41,087 nucleotides of DNA from Saprospiraceae bacterium (GCA_022841505.1 JALHRK010000015.1:1-41087), one strand, 5' to 3'; positions 27,605-37,439 are shown, counted from the first letter of the stretch. The notes: generated by a model from the letters alone, not told the origin. Translations and numbers: made by a program.

Positions 27605-28598
27605 GAACGCCTTGTTTTGAACCGGTGGATAAACTATGCTGAATATGCCCAATGATCGCTTTGCCATGGTGGCGGGTATTTTCAATAAACAAGCGGTTGG
27701 TTTGGAGTCCCGCGCACAAAACCCCGGCGAGGTAGACCCCCGGCAGGTTGGTTTCCAAGGTATTGCTGTCGTGAACCGGCGTGCGGGCTTCATCCGCGCC
27801 AAGCTGAATGCCCAGGTTTTCCAAAAAAGTAAAATCGGGCTGGTAGCCGGTCATGGCCAGCACAAAGTCGTTTTCCAGCGTCACCTTGCCTTCCGGCGTT
27901 TGCAACATCACTCGATCGGGCAGGATTTCAAGCACGCTGGTATTGAACCAGGCTTTGATGCTGCCTTCTTTGATCCGGTTTTCAATATTGGGCCGGATCC
28001 AGTACTTCACCCCGCTGTAAATTTCGCTTTCGCGAATGGCCATCGTCACTTCTGCGCCTTTGTTCCAGGTCTCTAATGCTGCATCGCAGGCCGAATTGGC
28101 CGCGCCGACCACCAGCACTTTTTGCCCGGCGTAGAGGTGCGCGTCGTCGTAATAGTGCTTCACTTTTGGCAATTCCTCTCCCGGAATGCCCAACAAGCGC
28201 GGCGTATCGTAAAAACCGGTCGCTACAATCACCGCACGGGCATGCCACGTATGTTTTACGGAAAAAACACGCCATCCGGTTTTTTCGTCCGCTTCCATCC
28301 CGGTGACGGCTTCGTACAGACGCACGTCCAGTTTCCAGGCTTCCCAAACCCGGCGGTAGTATTCCAGGGCTTCCCGGCGCGTCGGTTTTTCGGTATGGGA
28401 AATAAACGGGGTCTCTCCAATTTCCAGCAGCCTGGATGTGGAAAAAAAAGTCATGTTATCCGGAAAATGGTAGATGGAATTGGCCAAAACGCCTTTTTCA
28501 AGCACCACATAGGACAAGCCTGCTTTCTGCGCTTCGATGGCGCAAACCAAACCCACCGGGCCTGCGCCGATGATCACGATGTCAAGTGATGTTTCCAT
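27597..28598 (-). CDS. ypdA: YpdA-family (putative bacillithiol disulfide reductase) FAD oxidoreductase
   Basis: 333 aa; DIVIIGAGPVGLVCAIEAQKAGLSYVVLEKGVLANSIYHFPDNMTFFSTSRLLEIGETPF; second Rossmann VLVVGAANSACDAALE. Confidence 0.85.
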   Translation of the reverse strand: METSLDIVIIGAGPVGLVCAIEAQKAGLSYVVLEKGVLANSIYHFPDNMTFFSTSRLLEIGETPFISHTEKPTRREALEYYRRVWEAWKLDVRLYEAVTGMEADEKTGWRVFSVKHTWHARAVIVATGFYDTPRLLGIPGEELPKVKHYYDDAHLYAGQKVLVVGAANSACDAALETWNKGAEVTMAIRESEIYSGVKYWIRPNIENRIKEGSIKAWFNTSVLEILPDRVMLQTPEGKVTLENDFVLAMTGYQPDFTFLENLGIQLGADEARTPVHDSNTLETNLPGVYLAGVLCAGLQTNRLFIENTRHHGKAIIGHIQHSLSTGSKQGVHE

Positions 28599-28629
28599 AA
28601 GTCAATTGTTAATAAAACTGTATAAAAGG

Positions 28630-28720
28630 GCAAGTTGGCAAGGGGCAAATTTGCAAGTTTGTTTTTTGCCCCTTGCCAACTTGCATTTTGCCAACTTGCT
28701 TCCTGCCCCTTGCCGACTTC
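28630..28720. repeat. Perfect 20-bp inverted repeat of AAGTTGGC/AAGGGGC words plus further words
   Basis: GCAAGTTGGCAAGGGGCAAA (28630-28649) versus TTTGCCCCTTGCCAACTTGC (28665-28684); the right arm continues with the same words. Confidence 0.92.
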
Positions 28721-28804
28721 CCAATTTACGCATAAAGGGGGATTTCCCACCCCGCTATATGCAAAGGAGCAACTTTTGCCGTGCCAATACGTTCTTTATT
28801 ATCG

Positions 28805-28812
28805 TATTTTTG
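28805..28812 (+). promoter_or_regulatory. Candidate -7 box TATTTTTG upstream of TPR gene
   Basis: TAnnTTTG match 47 nt before ATG 28859. Confidence 0.35.
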
Positions 28813-28858
28813 TGGTCCCCGGATCCATTTTACCTACAACAAACAATCAGAAAAGTTT

Positions 28859-30667
28859 ATGCGGCGCATCGTATTTTTGGCGGTATTGATATGGACAAGC
28901 CTGACTCCGGCCCTTGTCGGCGCACAGGATGCTCAGTTGGCGCAGCAGTATTTCCGCGACGGCGAGTATGAAAAAGCGGCACTGTTGTACCAAAAGCTGT
29001 TCGAACAAAACGAGCAGAACGATTACATCTTCGAGCGTTACATCGAGTGTCTGCTGGCTACAGAAGATTTCGCAACAGCCGAGGCTTCTATCAAAAAGCA
29101 GATCAAAAAAGTACCGCAAAACTCCACGAATTACGTGATGTACGGCAAATTGCTGGAGCGCCAGTACCGCGAGGATGATGCCATGGCTCAATACCGCGAA
29201 GGCATCGCCAAATTGCCTGCTGACCGCTACCAGGTGGTGCGCTTAGCCAACGCGTTCATTACGTCCAACAAATATGAGCTGGCAATTGAAGCCTACGAAA
29301 AAGGGGCGGATTTGCTCAAAGATACCCAGGTTTTTTCCTTCAACCTCGGCGATTTGTACCGCATGAAAGGCGATACGCCCAAGATGATCGAAAACTACCT
29401 GAACAGCATTGACGCCGATCCAACCCGCCTGAACAACCTCAAAACGGTTTTTCAGCGCTATCTTTTCCCGGATGATTTCAAAGAGTTGCAAAAACAGCTC
29501 TACGCCCGCATGCAGGACGGCGTTGAGAAAGAATACCACGCCGAATTATTGGGCTGGGTTTTCATTCAGCAAAAAGATTACGCCAGCGCCCTGCGCCAGG
29601 CCAAAGCCCTTGACCGGCGCCTGGTGGAAAACGGCGGGCGCGTGTTCCGCCTGGCAGAAGTAGCTGCCAACGACGGTGATTACGACGCGGCCATCTCTGG
29701 TTATGACTACATTGTGGCACAAAAAGGCCCCGCTTCTTCCTTCTATATTGACGCCCGCACCGAAGCGCTGCGCTGCCGCCGCAACAAAATTGTGGAAGGT
29801 TTTCAATACAAAGAAGAGGAGCTGCGGGCACTGGAATTGCAGTTCAATGCCTTCCTCGACGAATTTGGCCGCACGAAAATCACGGCACCGGTGATCCTCG
29901 ACTTAGCCGAATTGCAAGCCGTTTACCTCAACGACCTCGACCAGGCCATTGCCTTGTTGTCTAAAATGATCCAATATCCCGGTACAGAACCCGCAGTGCA
30001 GGCCATGGGCAAGCTCCGGCTGGCCGATTATTACCTGATGAAAGGAGAAGTCTGGGACGCTACCCTGCTCTATTCGCAGGTTGATAAAGATTTTAAAGAA
30101 GACGTGCTGGGGCAGGAAGCCCGGTTCCAGAATGCCCGGCTCTCGTATTTCAACAGCGATTTTCAGTGGGCACAGGCCCAGTTTGAGATCCTGAAAGCTG
30201 CCACTTCGCGCCTGATCGCCAACGACGCCCTCGACCTTTCTGTGTTCATTATGGACAACCTCGGCTTAGACTCCACCGCTACGGCGCTGGGGATGTACGC
30301 CGATGCGGAACTGCTGGTTTTCCAGAATCGCTTTGATGATGCTTTCCGCAAATTGGACAGCCTGATCACGCTTTTTCCGGAGCATAGCCTTGAAGACGAT
30401 GTGTGGTACCTGAAAGCACAGGTCTATGCCCGCAAGCGCGATTACGCGCAGGCAGCGCTCATGTACCAGGCCGTTATCGAAAAATACCCACAGGACATCC
30501 GCGCCGACAACTCCATGTTCGCGCTGGCGGAACTCCACGAAACCCACCTGAACGATGTGGAAAAAGCCAAAGCACTCTACGAAAAAATCTTTATTGATTA
30601 TTCGGGGAGTACGTTTGCGGTGGAGGCCAGGAAACGGTTCCGGAAGTTGAGGGGGGATAATATTTAA
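28859..30667 (+). CDS. secreted tetratricopeptide-repeat protein
   Basis: Signal peptide MRRIVFLAVLIWTSLTPALVGAQ, multiple TPR-like repeats. Confidence 0.9.
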   Translation: MRRIVFLAVLIWTSLTPALVGAQDAQLAQQYFRDGEYEKAALLYQKLFEQNEQNDYIFERYIECLLATEDFATAEASIKKQIKKVPQNSTNYVMYGKLLERQYREDDAMAQYREGIAKLPADRYQVVRLANAFITSNKYELAIEAYEKGADLLKDTQVFSFNLGDLYRMKGDTPKMIENYLNSIDADPTRLNNLKTVFQRYLFPDDFKELQKQLYARMQDGVEKEYHAELLGWVFIQQKDYASALRQAKALDRRLVENGGRVFRLAEVAANDGDYDAAISGYDYIVAQKGPASSFYIDARTEALRCRRNKIVEGFQYKEEELRALELQFNAFLDEFGRTKITAPVILDLAELQAVYLNDLDQAIALLSKMIQYPGTEPAVQAMGKLRLADYYLMKGEVWDATLLYSQVDKDFKEDVLGQEARFQNARLSYFNSDFQWAQAQFEILKAATSRLIANDALDLSVFIMDNLGLDSTATALGMYADAELLVFQNRFDDAFRKLDSLITLFPEHSLEDDVWYLKAQVYARKRDYAQAALMYQAVIEKYPQDIRADNSMFALAELHETHLNDVEKAKALYEKIFIDYSGSTFAVEARKRFRKLRGDNI

Positions 30668-30788
30668 TGTCTGTTTTTATAGTCCGATAGCTGCGTTATG
30701 CTTCGCCCCAAAACCGGTCATTTACGTCAGTAAACTCCCGTTTTTGGGGCGAAACATGCCTTGCTCTCGAACTCTAAAGAACAGCCAC
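30668..30788 (+). repeat. ~122-bp covarying hairpin element, copy 3
   Basis: Begins at the base after the TAA stop (30665-30667); stem TTCGCCCCAAAA/TTTTGGGGCGAA. Confidence 0.95.
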
Positions 30789-30894
30789 GGGACTCAATGG
30801 GCAGATACATTTAGTAAAAAAAGGCCGCCCCCAAAAAACCAGGAGCAGCCTCTAACGTCATTTTATCGCTTATCTTTAACACCGACGCCTGGTG

Positions 30895-30930
30895 TTGGTT
30901 ATTGGTGTATCGGTTACTGGTTATTGGTGG
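30895..30930 (+). repeat. Word array TTGGTTA TTGGTGTA TCGGTTA CTGGTTA TTGGTGG
   Basis: 7-8-7-7-7 cadence. Confidence 0.85.
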
Positions 30931-30963
30931 TGCCGGATTTTGATCCTGTTTTAGACCGAAAAA

Positions 30964-31107
30964 GTTGTTCGTTGAGCGTTGTTGGTTCTTCGTTAGGTTT
31001 CAGAATAATCGGATGCGAGAACAAAACGAACAACGAACAACCGACAACGAACAACCGCTCCTGCCCCAATCTTCAAATTTTCAAATTAACACATCTTCAA
31101 ATCAATC
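30964..31107. repeat. GTTGTTC-heptamer inverted arms plus TTTGAAGA octamers (copy B)
   Basis: Shares core TCGGATGCGAGAACA and flanking word arrays with 22841-23017. Confidence 0.88.
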
Positions 31108-34100
31108 TATCCTCACCATTTTCCCCGTTGCTGTATGCCCCAGCGCTTCGATGCGGTAGAGTAATACGCCGGCAGCGAGTTGGCGTTCGGCCTGAAATTC
31201 CACTTCGTGTTTGCCCGCGTCGTAGTAGCCGTTGAGTTCCCACACTGTTTTGCCGGAAAGGTCGCTGACCACGAGCCGCACCTGAGAAGCCGCCGGCAGG
31301 TTGAAGCCGATGGTGGTTTCATCGCGGAACGGGTTCGGGCGATTTTGGTACAACTCGATCCGGTCGTCTGGTTCGGCGTCCGGTAGGAAAACTAAACTCA
31401 GCGGCAGCGCCTGGTCGGCTTCGTCGTAAGCTTCTGCTTTTGTGATGCCCGAATGCAGTGTAAACGCCTGGCTCATATCCACGTTGTCGCTTGCGCGGAA
31501 AACCAGCGTAATCAGCACTTCGCTATCCGGAGCGCCAGCCTCCTGGGGCCAGTTCCAGCTAAACGTCAGCAAGCCGTCCAGCAACTCCTTCGAACCGAGG
31601 TGCTCTTCCTGAAGGATGCCATTTTCGATGCCGATCAATTCGAGGTCGTCCGCGTCAAATTGCAGGGTTCCCTGTAAGCCTTCCAACCCTTCAATGCCGG
31701 GCGCTTTCAGCGTCAGGTGACAGATGTCACCAGGTGACAGCATTTTGCCTGTCGCTTGCAGCACAAAAGGCGCCCGGGTATTGCGGTTTTCCGCCTGCTG
31801 GAAATTGAACTGCGCGCTGCCATTGATGTCGCCGGTTTTTACAGCGATGAAATCCTCATTCACCAGATCGCTGCTCAGGTTCGTCAGGCTGATCACCTGT
31901 GGGAAACTTTCCTGCCAGGGATTCATCGCATTGGGGAAAGCGTAATTGGCATCTACAAAACGCCAACTGGGCACGTTGGGGAGTTCAGTGGAAATGCCAA
32001 GAATTAACTTGCGAAGCAAAACAACATCTAAGGTCGTCACCGAACCTGAGCCATTCGCGTCGGCAGCGATGAGTTTATACGGCGAATTCAAAAGTTGAGT
32101 GCCCAGAATATGCCGGGAAATCAATACCAGGTCAATGGTGGAAACCCCGTTCATCCAGTCGCCGGGGCGCTGTGGCCGGATGGTGTATTCGTGTCCTGTT
32201 TCCAGGCCACCCAATTCGTAGGCGCCATCCACGCCGGTCGTATCCATCACCGGCATCGCTTCGGCCGGTCGCAGACTCACCCCTTCCACCGGCTCCCCGG
32301 ATTCGCTGATGATCAGACCCGCCACGCTGGCAATCGTAGTGGTTGGGAGGAAACCGCCACAAGCTTGTGGCTGGTTGTCCTGTACGGTGAGGAACGCTTC
32401 GCAGAAAGTGAAGTTCGGTCCGCCAATTGTGCCATTTGGCTGTTGTAAAAGCGGATTGTAAGCGTTGTCCCAGGCATACAACCGCACCAGGATGATGCCT
32501 TCGTCGTCGCAGGTCAGGAGCAGGCTGTCGTGGCCCGGGTTTGGTAAATCTATGCCGTCCAGCACGTCTTGTGAACGATGGATCGAATAGCGGATCGGGC
32601 CGGAACAGGTTTCAATAGCCGGGCTTCCGATAAAATTCAAGGCGGGCAACACAGTAAAACCGCCATCAACATCGCCATCGCCGTCAATATCCACACCCGC
32701 GGGTAAGGGTTGCAACACCATCGACAGGTTGGTTAGGCAAGTGGGCGCGGCGGCTATACAATCACTCACCTGGAAAGGCAGGGTGCTTTGAGCCTGATTG
32801 CCGCAGGCGTCTGTTACCTGCACCACAAATGCATGCAGGCCGATGGGGTAATTAGCCCGGATATTGTAGTTCGGATAAGCTCCAAACAAAGCAGTTGCCG
32901 TCACTTCCTGATCCAAAGAGCCGTTGCGGCCCAGGTCAATAAAAACCTTGACCACGACGGGGCCAGTTTGGCAGGATTGCTGCACGGTAAAGGCCGCAGT
33001 GGCTTCGCCCAGACAAGTATTGTTGTTAAAAGAACAGAAAGAAGTTCCTCCCGGACTAACCGAAATCACCGGAGGTACGTTGTTTTGCACCTTAATGACT
33101 TGGGTATAGGTCCAGTAACCATTGCTGGCAACAACCTCCCGCCAGTATCCGGCGGGGTTATTGCCGCCCGGGCAGGAAGGCCCGCGTGTTCCTGCGGCTG
33201 GAATGGCATTGGCAGGATCGTTGTCGCGGTCAATCACAATTCCATTGGCGCGGCGCAAGATCCAGACGTCTTCATCGCCGGGTTCGCCGTCGCAATCTTC
33301 ATCGCGGCTGATTTCTATGGCCGGATCGCTTCCATTGTATTCGCAATGATTGATGATGTGGTACGTGCGGAATATTTTATAACAAGCCTCTCCGGGAGCT
33401 GATAGTTGTACATCCTGCACGCTGAGGACGAAGCGGTCGCAACCAAGCGCAATCATTTGAGCCGTATCCGGCGCAGGTACTACGCAGTTGACACTGAGGT
33501 CTTTCGGTAATTTGATGTTGTAAATATTGGAGGGCTGAATGGTTATCTGTTGTTGGCAGGTTCCAAGCGAAGTATTCCCAAAGGCATCGCTTGCCCGGAA
33601 GCGCCGGGTAATCGTGCCGCTGCCACACTGATTTAGGGCGACAATCGGACTCAGTTCCTCAGCCGTTGCGCCTGCACAGTTGTCTTCCGCCCCCGGGGCG
33701 CCGAACAGCGTATTCAGTTGCGCCAGGTTGTTGGGGTTAAAATTCGCCGGCAGGTTGCTGCAAAGCACGCTCACGGCATTCGGCGCTACACAGGTTGGCC
33801 GCGAATTGTCTTCGATGGTTATTTGCGTGATGCAAACGCTTTGGTTGCCGTTCAGATCGGTGGCACGCAATTCTGTGTGCATGTCAGAACCCGCATCGCA
33901 GCAGTAGAACTGGACAGAAGGCCCCCAGGCGGTATAGTAAGGCGTCACTGGCTGGCAAGTAACCGGGTCTTTGGTGATCATTCGGCGCACCTGGATGGAA
34001 GCCAGTCCGCAGGGATCATTGCTGCCTTCATCCACGTCCGAGGCCAGTAAGGTTCCAACGCTGCCGCCCAGCGACATCGTCAACTGGTCGTCACAAACGG

Positions 34101-36498
34101 CCGTTGGTAGCGCCTGATCGCGCACGCAGAAGGTCATTGTTTTGGTTGCACTATTGCCGCAGGCGTCCGTAACCGTATACCGGATGCGGTGACACCCAAT
34201 CGGAATATTGGCAACGGTACGGTTCGTCGCGCCGTTCGGGAAGGTAGCGAGCACCTGCGTTTGCATAACAGTTCCAACTACCTGGCCGACTTCATTCAAC
34301 AGTTGAACGGGCACTTCCGTCAGTACCTCTGTAAGGATCTGCCAGCTGTTTGAACAGTTATCGGTCACGGTGGGCAAGGGGACGTCAAAGCTTGCGGTGC
34401 AGGAGCCCCCGCCGGTAGAATAATAGGTCGTGTCGGATGCGGTTGTAATTACGGGCGGTGTATTATCTGCCACCCGGATGACCTGGTCATAGCTCAAGGT
34501 ACCAGTTGGGTTACAATCGTCGAAGATATACCAGCGGCGAATAAATTGGTAGTTACCCTGGCATGTACTGGTGCGGGGCTGGTCACCAAACGAAGCGATG
34601 AGGTTGCAAAACGGCGAATCCAAATAATGGATGCCAAATGCGCTGTACACCAAAGGACGTCCGGTGACGAGCGGGCTGGGGTTTCCATCGGGCGTCGTTT
34701 GCAGGCTCGCATCGCAGGCGATGAGCACACTTTTGGCCGGAAAGACAATATCGGGGCTGCCGGCTTTCCCAACGGTGATTGTTTGAGTGCATTGCACCGA
34801 GTTATTGGCGCCATCGCGTATGGTAAACTGACGGTTGATCAGGGTGTTTCCGCAGATGCCGTTGTTGGTAACCTGGTCGGTAAACGTGACGACCGGCTGC
34901 GCGCTGCAATTGTCCTGGGCCACCGGCGTGCCTGTAAACTGAATGCTTCCGGCAATGTTGATCAATGACGCCGCGTCGGTGCAGAATAACTTGTTGCGGA
35001 TGGTTCCGTTCGTCACGGGTCTGCCGCTGAGCCTCCCGTTTCCGGCGGAATAGACGGCCCAACGAAAAGTTCCGGTTGCTCCTACATCGAAAGTGCTGGT
35101 CAGGATGCTGTAAACTTGTCCGGCCTGCAATTGGATGGCAATCCGCACAACATCCGTAGAATCGCTGAAATACCCCATTCCGGGCAGCATCAGGTTGCTT
35201 ACGGAAAGCAAAGACAAACAAGGGCCGTTGAAAAAAGCCGGGATGCCTTCATAGATTCCGCCCAGGCCTCGACCATAAGTCGCGTCTAATTCAAAAATAT
35301 ACAGGTCGTTCTGCGTAACGGTAAAAGTATCTAAGCGATAGGAATGTTGCCCGATAGCCAGGCTTACCTGCGGAGCAAGGCAACTGAAATTCAGTGGAAT
35401 AAAACTGGAACTGTTGGCATCCAGGCTGCCTTGCAGAAATTGAACCTGCTGTGCGATTACAGCGGTATTGGTATTTGGCGGACAGGCAACCGTGGGTGGA
35501 AGCGGATCGGTGATGTAAATATTGCCAATACTGAAGGATCCACCGGCAACCGTATTTACGCGCACCGGCAGGGTTTGGCCGACGTGCGCGCTATTGACCG
35601 TATTGCCGATCGCATTTCCAAACTGATCGAAAACCGTCACGACGTAGTCCTGATCTATACAGGGATAGTCCCCTTCCAGGATCATATCCGGGGTGATGAG
35701 CGTCGAACAATTGGCGTTCAGCGTTACGTTCACTAAGTCGTTTGTTGCAATATTGGGGGCTTCCAGTACCGTAACGACTTGTTCTACATACGCAGAACAG
35801 GCAGGATCTCCGGCATTTCCCGGGGTTCCCGTTCCCGCATTAAAGGTGTATCGGATCGTATAAGATCCTGGTCCAGCCTGCAGGGGATTAAATACCGTTG
35901 CAGGTAGTCCATTGATCGCAAAACTTCCCGTTCCGGCAGCCCCGCCAGCATTTCCCGTAAGGGTCACTGGTGCGCTGCTGGTGCAATACTGGTTGGAAAG
36001 CCCCACGATTTGTGGATTTGGATAATGGCAGGTGCTGCCGATGGTGAGCGTTTGCATACCATTGCCCACGGTCAGCAAAAAGCCGATGCCGTCCACATGC
36101 CGCCCGGAGATCTGGTACACCCCCGATCCGGCTGCGGTCTCCGGTATGGGTGTGCCCACCGGAATTGGCGTTGGCGCTGCCGGAGGCGCAGGGCTGGCCG
36201 TGCTGAAAAAGCCCGAACCGCCAACCACCGTCCAGGTTTGACCCGCCGGCGCTTCAATGGTAATTTGGTCGCTGAACTGGCCGTTGGTCAATGTGGTCGC
36301 ATTGTTCAGGCAATTGCAGGTTGTCGGCGCGCCGGGTGAGGCGCCGAGGTAAATCACCGGCGTTTGACCTTTTGCGGGCATCGCGGCGACTAAAGCTGCC
36401 AACAAAGGCAGCAACCACAAATTTCGGGGCAGCATCCGGAAGCAGTTTGCCCGGGTTTGCGCCGATTTTAGTTCCTGGTTGATCATGAATGTTCTCAT
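31102..36498 (-). CDS. Large secreted T9SS-sorted protein with HYR-like, dockerin-like and cohesin-like regions
   Basis: Repeated TDNCS...CxxxxTI modules; dockerin-like NGVSTIDLVLISRHILG...ADANGSGSVTTLDVVLLRKLILG; C-terminal YQNRPNPFRDETTIGFNLP...GKMVRID sorting domain. Start 36498 or 36486. Confidence 0.9.
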   Translation of the reverse strand: MRTFMINQELKSAQTRANCFRMLPRNLWLLPLLAALVAAMPAKGQTPVIYLGASPGAPTTCNCLNNATTLTNGQFSDQITIEAPAGQTWTVVGGSGFFSTASPAPPAAPTPIPVGTPIPETAAGSGVYQISGRHVDGIGFLLTVGNGMQTLTIGSTCHYPNPQIVGLSNQYCTSSAPVTLTGNAGGAAGTGSFAINGLPATVFNPLQAGPGSYTIRYTFNAGTGTPGNAGDPACSAYVEQVVTVLEAPNIATNDLVNVTLNANCSTLITPDMILEGDYPCIDQDYVVTVFDQFGNAIGNTVNSAHVGQTLPVRVNTVAGGSFSIGNIYITDPLPPTVACPPNTNTAVIAQQVQFLQGSLDANSSSFIPLNFSCLAPQVSLAIGQHSYRLDTFTVTQNDLYIFELDATYGRGLGGIYEGIPAFFNGPCLSLLSVSNLMLPGMGYFSDSTDVVRIAIQLQAGQVYSILTSTFDVGATGTFRWAVYSAGNGRLSGRPVTNGTIRNKLFCTDAASLINIAGSIQFTGTPVAQDNCSAQPVVTFTDQVTNNGICGNTLINRQFTIRDGANNSVQCTQTITVGKAGSPDIVFPAKSVLIACDASLQTTPDGNPSPLVTGRPLVYSAFGIHYLDSPFCNLIASFGDQPRTSTCQGNYQFIRRWYIFDDCNPTGTLSYDQVIRVADNTPPVITTASDTTYYSTGGGSCTASFDVPLPTVTDNCSNSWQILTEVLTEVPVQLLNEVGQVVGTVMQTQVLATFPNGATNRTVANIPIGCHRIRYTVTDACGNSATKTMTFCVRDQALPTAVCDDQLTMSLGGSVGTLLASDVDEGSNDPCGLASIQVRRMITKDPVTCQPVTPYYTAWGPSVQFYCCDAGSDMHTELRATDLNGNQSVCITQITIEDNSRPTCVAPNAVSVLCSNLPANFNPNNLAQLNTLFGAPGAEDNCAGATAEELSPIVALNQCGSGTITRRFRASDAFGNTSLGTCQQQITIQPSNIYNIKLPKDLSVNCVVPAPDTAQMIALGCDRFVLSVQDVQLSAPGEACYKIFRTYHIINHCEYNGSDPAIEISRDEDCDGEPGDEDVWILRRANGIVIDRDNDPANAIPAAGTRGPSCPGGNNPAGYWREVVASNGYWTYTQVIKVQNNVPPVISVSPGGTSFCSFNNNTCLGEATAAFTVQQSCQTGPVVVKVFIDLGRNGSLDQEVTATALFGAYPNYNIRANYPIGLHAFVVQVTDACGNQAQSTLPFQVSDCIAAAPTCLTNLSMVLQPLPAGVDIDGDGDVDGGFTVLPALNFIGSPAIETCSGPIRYSIHRSQDVLDGIDLPNPGHDSLLLTCDDEGIILVRLYAWDNAYNPLLQQPNGTIGGPNFTFCEAFLTVQDNQPQACGGFLPTTTIASVAGLIISESGEPVEGVSLRPAEAMPVMDTTGVDGAYELGGLETGHEYTIRPQRPGDWMNGVSTIDLVLISRHILGTQLLNSPYKLIAADANGSGSVTTLDVVLLRKLILGISTELPNVPSWRFVDANYAFPNAMNPWQESFPQVISLTNLSSDLVNEDFIAVKTGDINGSAQFNFQQAENRNTRAPFVLQATGKMLSPGDICHLTLKAPGIEGLEGLQGTLQFDADDLELIGIENGILQEEHLGSKELLDGLLTFSWNWPQEAGAPDSEVLITLVFRASDNVDMSQAFTLHSGITKAEAYDEADQALPLSLVFLPDAEPDDRIELYQNRPNPFRDETTIGFNLPAASQVRLVVSDLSGKTVWELNGYYDAGKHEVEFQAERQLAAGVLLYRIEALGHTATGKMVRID

Positions 36499-36727
36499 AG
36501 CACTTCCTGTTAACCTTTTGTTTGCGATAAAATGACATAGCAGGCGTCCCTTGCCGCAAAGCAAAGGCGCTTCGTTTGCACCGGGCGGTTTATGACCGTG
36601 CCTGGAGCGAATCCTTATTGATTGATTTATTTAAACAGGGAGGTATTTACGGATAGACTTTGCAAACATCAGGCCAAACTTGCCGGGAGGCTTATTTTTT
36701 TATAAAAATATATGTAATTAATTGATT

Positions 36728-37411
36728 CTATAATCCTTTTCTCGGTGTTGTAATATTCGGTGGCTTTAAATAAAATGGCGCGTGGTAAGCAATATCTGCG
36801 AAAGCAGCTTCTGTGAAAGCGGCTTCTGCCAACGCCATGAGGTGGAGGGCGGAACAACGGACGCCGGAAAAAGAGACGCCCGGCCCGGCTAAACCTGCCT
36901 GCGCTTTGTCGCTGCCGTTTCCGCAGCAAACCACCAATTGCCCGGCCTGCAACCAGGAGTCAAAAAGCGCGGCATGCAGGACGATGGCTTCGGGGTCATT
37001 GATCGGGTGGAGATCGCGGTCAAAAGCCTGCATATAGACCTCCATACGCCGCGCATCAATCATCGGAACGAAGATGTTTGCATCGGGCATTTCCACTGCT
37101 GCTGCCCATGCCATGGATTGGAGCGTCGGCACTGCAATCAAGGGTTTGTCCAACGCATAACAAATCCCTTTTGCCGTAGCCAGTCCGATGCGCAGCGACG
37201 TGTAGGAACCGGGGCCATCGCTCACCGCTACCGCATCGAGTGTGGCCAGTTCTAAGCCAGCCTCCCGAAAACAATCGGCAATCATCAGTGTGATTTGGGC
37301 GGCGTGATCCTGAGCATTGGTACTTTCGCGCAGGGCTAAGGGCGCTCCGTTTTGGCTCAGACACACGGAACACACTTCCGTTGCAGTTTCTATATTCAGA
37401 ATTAATGGCAT
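36728..37411 (-). CDS. tsaB: tRNA threonylcarbamoyladenosine biosynthesis protein TsaB
   Basis: MPLILNIETATEVCSVCLSQNG; VSDGPGSYTSLRIGLATAKGICYALDKPLIAVPTLQSMA. Confidence 0.93.
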   Translation of the reverse strand: MPLILNIETATEVCSVCLSQNGAPLALRESTNAQDHAAQITLMIADCFREAGLELATLDAVAVSDGPGSYTSLRIGLATAKGICYALDKPLIAVPTLQSMAWAAAVEMPDANIFVPMIDARRMEVYMQAFDRDLHPINDPEAIVLHAALFDSWLQAGQLVVCCGNGSDKAQAGLAGPGVSFSGVRCSALHLMALAEAAFTEAAFADIAYHAPFYLKPPNITTPRKGL

Positions 37412-37439
37412 CGTGGACAATTATCCGGTATTTGGATGG

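Noticed and set aside
36540-36660. Possible riboswitch in the 5' region of the T9SS gene
   Set aside because: Only short GC hairpins visible; no recognisable conserved aptamer motif.
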